A stretch of 64,000 bases of DNA from Pseudomonas silvicola (GTDB lineage Bacteria; Pseudomonadota; Gammaproteobacteria; Pseudomonadales; Pseudomonadaceae), in the NCBI RefSeq assembly GCF_026651855.1, contig NZ_CP093280.1, forward strand, positions 908,001 through 972,000. The letters are read 5' to 3'. A model generated the notes under the pieces. The model saw only the letters and a program-made list of their open reading frames with translations, had not been told where the DNA came from and made no database searches. Shown piece by piece: positions 60,457 through 64,000 of the stretch (positions are counted from its first letter, which is position 1; every line of letters starts with the position of its first letter). Both the position numbers and the translations under genes were made by a program.

Positions 60457-61827
60457 ATGAACGTTCCCCGCGAAACCATCGCCGCCATTGCTACTGCCCA
60501 GGGCCGTGGCGGTGTAGGCATCGTGCGCATTTCCGGGCCACTGGCGAGCGCGGCAGCCCAGGCCATCGCCGGCCGCCAGCTAACCCCGCGCCATGCGCAC
60601 TACGGGCCTATGCGCAGCGCTGATGGGGATGTCATCGACGAGGGCCTGGCACTTTACTTCCCCGGGCCGAACTCGTTCACCGGTGAGGACGTGCTGGAAC
60701 TTCAGGGCCACGGTGGCCCTGTGGTGCTGGACATGCTGCTGCAACGCTGCCTGGAACTGGGTTGCCGCCTGGCCCGGCCGGGTGAATTCAGCGAGCGCGC
60801 ATTCCTCAACGACAAGCTCGACCTGGCCCAGGCCGAGGCTATCGCCGACCTGATCGAAGCCAGTTCCGCCCAGGCGGCTCGCAACGCCGTACGTTCGCTG
60901 CAGGGGGCTTTTTCCCGCCGTGTGGATAACCTCACGGAAAAACTCATTGCGCTGCGCATTTACGTGGAAGCGGCCATCGACTTCCCCGAGGAAGAAATCG
61001 ACTTTCTCGCCGATGGGCACGTGCTGAGCATGCTCGATGACGTGCGGGACAACTTGTCCACAGTCATGCGCGAAGCCGGGCAGGGCGCCTTGCTGCGCGA
61101 CGGCATGACAGTGGTCATCGCTGGGCGGCCGAATGCCGGGAAATCCAGCCTGCTGAACCTGCTGGCTGGTCGCGAGGCCGCCATCGTCACCGATATCGCC
61201 GGCACCACCCGGGATATTTTGCGCGAACATATCCACATTGATGGCATGCCCCTGCACGTAGTGGATACCGCCGGCCTGCGTGACACCGATGACCAGGTGG
61301 AAAAAATCGGCGTGGAGCGTGCCCTCAAGGCTATCGGTGAAGCTGACCGAGTATTGCTGGTGGTAGACGCGACCGCGCCGGAGGCCAGTGATCCGTTCGC
61401 CCTGTGGCCGGAATTCCTCGAAACTCGCCCGGCCATGGCCAAGGTCACGCTGATTCGCAACAAGGCAGACCTCACTGGCGAGCCTGTGGATATGCAGCAA
61501 AGTGCAGACGGCCATGTGACCATCAGCCTCAGCGCCAAGGATGAGGGGCAGGGCCTGGGCCTGCTGCGCGACCACCTGAAGGCGTGCATGGGCTATGAAC
61601 AGACGGCCGAAAGCAGCTTCAGCGCCCGCCGCCGTCACCTGGATGCATTGCGCCACGCCAGCACGGCGCTGGAACATGGCCGTGATCAGCTGACACTGGC
61701 AGGTGCCGGCGAGTTGTTGGCGGAAGATTTGCGCCAGGCCCAGCATGCACTGGGTGAAATCACCGGCGCGTTCAGCTCCGATGATCTGCTGGGACGAATC
61801 TTTTCGAGCTTTTGTATCGGGAAGTGA
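60457..61827 (+). CDS. mnmE: tRNA uridine-5-carboxymethylaminomethyl GTPase MnmE
   Basis: A 456-residue GTPase that, with MnmG, modifies wobble U34. An N-terminal folate-binding domain, the G domain with [12 protein letters not shown] (about 223-234) and [10 protein letters not shown] (about 270), and the C-terminal FCIGK motif with its essential cysteine are present. The start [13 protein letters not shown] at 60457 is chosen over a frame extending into the terminator. Confidence 0.98.
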   Translation: MNVPRETIAAIATAQGRGGVGIVRISGPLASAAAQAIAGRQLTPRHAHYGPMRSADGDVIDEGLALYFPGPNSFTGEDVLELQGHGGPVVLDMLLQRCLELGCRLARPGEFSERAFLNDKLDLAQAEAIADLIEASSAQAARNAVRSLQGAFSRRVDNLTEKLIALRIYVEAAIDFPEEEIDFLADGHVLSMLDDVRDNLSTVMREAGQGALLRDGMTVVIAGRPNAGKSSLLNLLAGREAAIVTDIAGTTRDILREHIHIDGMPLHVVDTAGLRDTDDQVEKIGVERALKAIGEADRVLLVVDATAPEASDPFALWPEFLETRPAMAKVTLIRNKADLTGEPVDMQQSADGHVTISLSAKDEGQGLGLLRDHLKACMGYEQTAESSFSARRRHLDALRHASTALEHGRDQLTLAGAGELLAEDLRQAQHALGEITGAFSSDDLLGRIFSSFCIGK

Positions 61828-61830
61828 CCG

Positions 61831-63291
61831 TCAGGCCGCTGTGGATAACCTGAAACGCAGGATGGTACCCGAAGGCTGCCCTGCGCTGATGTGGATATCA
61901 CTGCCATGCAACTGCAGCATTCGCTGCACAATGATCAACCCCAACCCGCCGCTTTCTGGCGATGAGCGGCGCAACGCCGAAGCACGAGTGAACAGCCCGG
62001 CATGCAGTTGCGGCGCAATGCCCTTGCCAGTATCGATCACTTCGACCTGGACCTTCGCCCCCTGGCCTTGCAGGCGCACGGTGATCCGTGTGCCCGGGGG
62101 GTTGTGGCGTATGGCGTTGTCCAGCAGGTTGGTCAGTACCCGTTCGATCATGCCCAGGTCGGCAGTGACCGTCGGCACGGCCGCGGGCATGTCCACCTCC
62201 AGTTTCTGCTGACGTGCCTCAGCGGCCAGCTCGAACTTCTGCAGCACATCCTGAACCAGGTCGGGCAATGCGAACGCTTCAGCCTGTGGATGAACCAAGC
62301 CTGATTCCAGCCGCGCCAGTTCGAACAACTCCTGCGCCAGCCGCCCTACCTTTCTACTTTGCCCCAGCGCCACGTCCAGATAATGGCGGCGTTCTTCCTG
62401 GCTCAGGCTCTCATCTTTGATTCGCAATGTTTCCAGATACCCATGCAGCGAGGTCAGGGGGGTTCGCAGGTCATGGGAAATATTGGCCACCAGGTCACGG
62501 CGCTGCTGGTCCTGGCGCGTCAATTCCTGCCATTGCTCGGCGATACGCTGGCGCATCTGGGCGAACGCAATGCTTAAAACGCCAATCTCATCACCTTTAT
62601 CCACAGCACTCGGTGGCAATTCCACTGCTTTGTCGCCATTGGCGTCGAATTCGCGCACGGTTTGCGTCAAGGCGCGCAACGGCCGAGTGATCAGGCGGAA
62701 AGCGATCAAGCCCATGATCAGGCTCAGCACCACCATGAACAACATTATCCACAGTGCCACCCGCAGGGTTGAGTCGCGGGACAGCGCGGCAGCCAGGGCA
62801 TCATGGGCTTCCCCCTGCAATACCACATAGACGTAGCCGCCATCGTGGCCCCCCACCTGCACTGGCGCGGCGCTGAATACTTTATCCACATCCAGGTTGC
62901 GTGGGTCTTGCCCCAGTACCGGCAGCGGCGCACCGCCCAGAAACTTATGCACAGGGGCAAGGTCCACGGTCTGCCGCTTCAGATTGTTGTCGGGCGCGCC
63001 GTTACCCACAATCCTGCCGTCCTTGGTCAACAGGTACAGCTCCACGGAGGGGTTGACCGCCATCAGCTTGTCGAACAGCTCGTGCACCGCTTCCGGCCGC
63101 CAGCCGCTGGTATCCATCAACTGGGCCGTGCCGGCGATGTGAGCGGCAAGCCCGCTGGAAAGGCGCTGCACCACTTCCTGCTCGTGGCGAGCGCTGGCGC
63201 TGATCTGCAGCCAGATCGCCACGCCGCTGCACGCCAGCAGCAAGGCGGCGAATACCAGCGACAGGCGCTGGCTGAGGGTAAGAAATTTCAT
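61831..63291 (-). CDS. Two-component sensor histidine kinase
   Basis: A 486-residue membrane kinase. TM1 is at about residues 10-30, the periplasmic sensor about 31-175, and TM2 about 178-199. HAMP (about 200-255), HisKA with phospho-acceptor His273 (NISHDLRTPLTSLHG) and a C-terminal HATPase (DNAIRHNPPGTRITV, GGLGLIIVQRML) follow. The gene overlaps its response regulator by 4 bp. The signal is unknown. It ends 3 bp from the convergent mnmE stop. Confidence 0.93.
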   Translation of the reverse strand: MKFLTLSQRLSLVFAALLLACSGVAIWLQISASARHEQEVVQRLSSGLAAHIAGTAQLMDTSGWRPEAVHELFDKLMAVNPSVELYLLTKDGRIVGNGAPDNNLKRQTVDLAPVHKFLGGAPLPVLGQDPRNLDVDKVFSAAPVQVGGHDGGYVYVVLQGEAHDALAAALSRDSTLRVALWIMLFMVVLSLIMGLIAFRLITRPLRALTQTVREFDANGDKAVELPPSAVDKGDEIGVLSIAFAQMRQRIAEQWQELTRQDQQRRDLVANISHDLRTPLTSLHGYLETLRIKDESLSQEERRHYLDVALGQSRKVGRLAQELFELARLESGLVHPQAEAFALPDLVQDVLQKFELAAEARQQKLEVDMPAAVPTVTADLGMIERVLTNLLDNAIRHNPPGTRITVRLQGQGAKVQVEVIDTGKGIAPQLHAGLFTRASALRRSSPESGGLGLIIVQRMLQLHGSDIHISAGQPSGTILRFRLSTAA

Positions 63292-64000
63292 GAGGTCGCC
63301 TGTGGGGTCGCTGGCAGGGTGGCAAATTTATAGCCGCGCCCCCACACCGTGATAATTCGCCGCGGCGCTGCCGGATCCTCTTCGATCTTGGTTCGCAGGC
63401 GGTTGATATGGGTATTCACCGTGTGCTCGTAGCCATCGTGTTGATAACCCCACACTTCGTTGAGCAGGTCCATGCGCGAAAAAACCTGATCGGGGTGACG
63501 GGCGAAGAAATACAGCAGGTCGAACTCCCGTGGCGTCAGCTCTACCGGCTTGCCGTCCAGGCTGGAAGTACGCGCCACCGGGTCGATGGTGAGCCCATGA
63601 GTTATCAACAGGCCGGACTCCAGCCGTGCATTGCGAGCCATGGCATCGGTGCGGCGCAGCAGCGCCCGCACCCGGGCGACCAGCTCCAGCATGGAGAAGG
63701 GCTTGGCCAGGTAGTCATCGGCGCCCAGCTCCAGGCCCAGGATGCGGTGCATCTCGCTGGAGCGCGCGCTGGTGATGATGATCGGGGTGTAGCGGGCCAT
63801 GGCCCTTGCACGCTTGCAGATCTCCAGGCCGTCGATGCCAGGCAGCATCAGATCCAGAACCAGCGCGTCCCACTGGCCCTCTTCCAGCATGCGCACGCCC
63901 AGATGACCGTCGTCGGCGTGCTCCACCACATAGCCTTCATCCCGAAGATGCAGGCGCAGCAGGTCAGCGATGTGGGCATCATCTTCAACGATGAGCACGC
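63288..64000 (-). CDS. OmpR-family response regulator (N-terminus cut by window edge)
   Basis: About 237 codons are visible. The receiver domain begins LIVEDDAHIADLLRLH; phospho-acceptor Asp is in VLDLMLPGIDG (about visible residue 49). The switch Lys is in LAKPFSMLEL. The winged-helix effector domain ends GYEHTVNTHINRLRTKI and VWGRGYKFA. A GTG codon at 63998 could be read as a start, but family members have several residues before it, so the true start probably lies beyond the window. Paired with the kinase at 61831. Confidence 0.93.
   Translation of the reverse strand, partial: VLIVEDDAHIADLLRLHLRDEGYVVEHADDGHLGVRMLEEGQWDALVLDLMLPGIDGLEICKRARAMARYTPIIITSARSSEMHRILGLELGADDYLAKPFSMLELVARVRALLRRTDAMARNARLESGLLITHGLTIDPVARTSSLDGKPVELTPREFDLLYFFARHPDQVFSRMDLLNEVWGYQHDGYEHTVNTHINRLRTKIEEDPAAPRRIITVWGRGYKFATLPATPQATS

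Overview
The window is a chromosome segment of a fluorescent pseudomonad, most likely of the Pseudomonas putida group. Evidence: the order mnmE-yidC-yidD-rnpA-rpmH / oriC / dnaA-dnaN-recF-gyrB at the right end; the trpI-trpBA, aroE-hemF-qor-tsaC-dprA, def-fmt-rsmB-trkA and glyQS blocks at the left; high GC content; and species-type REP palindromes. The assignment rests on gene content and protein similarity recalled from the family, not on a search.

Layout. 1-2.6 kb: trpI (cut by the window edge) divergent from trpBA. 2.7-3.6 kb: two tandem CigR/RcnB-like secreted proteins. 3.7-9.3 kb: a choline-O-sulfate module (LysR regulator, betC, choX) followed by a SulP transporter. 9.2-21.4 kb: housekeeping genes (aroE, hemF, qor, tsaC, dprA, a LysM protein, def, fmt, rsmB, trkA, a TPR protein, lpxL, tag). 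21.4-25.9 kb: glyQ, glyS, gmhB and a PlsC-type acyltransferase. 26.1-33.1 kb: an accessory metabolic stretch with an MHS-type transporter, a GMC oxidoreductase and a LysR regulator, then a LysE-type exporter and a clavaminate-synthase-like Fe(II)/2-oxoglutarate oxygenase divergent from another LysR gene.

33,183-51,107 is a complete Tn7-like transposon of about 17.9 kb, the main finding. It has TGT...ACA ends with near-identical 23-bp terminal inverted repeats and a perfect 5-bp target duplication (ACCTG). It lies seven bases past the gyrB stop codon. The transposition operon tnsA-tnsB-tnsC-tniQ fills the gyrB-proximal end, as in Tn7 at glmS. Cargo, left to right: a HEPN/AbiU2-like protein, an unknown three-gene cassette containing a TIGR04255-type protein, several small unknown genes, and a yefM-yoeB toxin-antitoxin pair. 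After these comes an arsenic module (arsN1-like acetyltransferase, MarR regulator, three arsenate reductases, arsR, arsB, arsH) and a lipoprotein. The arsenic module is itself bracketed by inverted arrays of a roughly 23-bp repeat that look like the ends of a second, transposase-less element.

51.1-64 kb is the replication-origin region: gyrB, recF, dnaN and dnaA leftward; oriC with six DnaA-box-like sites; rpmH, rnpA, yidD, yidC and mnmE rightward; then a sensor kinase and response regulator (cut by the window edge). Perfect DnaA boxes (TTATCCACA) also occur at more than twenty places outside oriC, far above chance. No tRNA, rRNA or CRISPR array was recognised.
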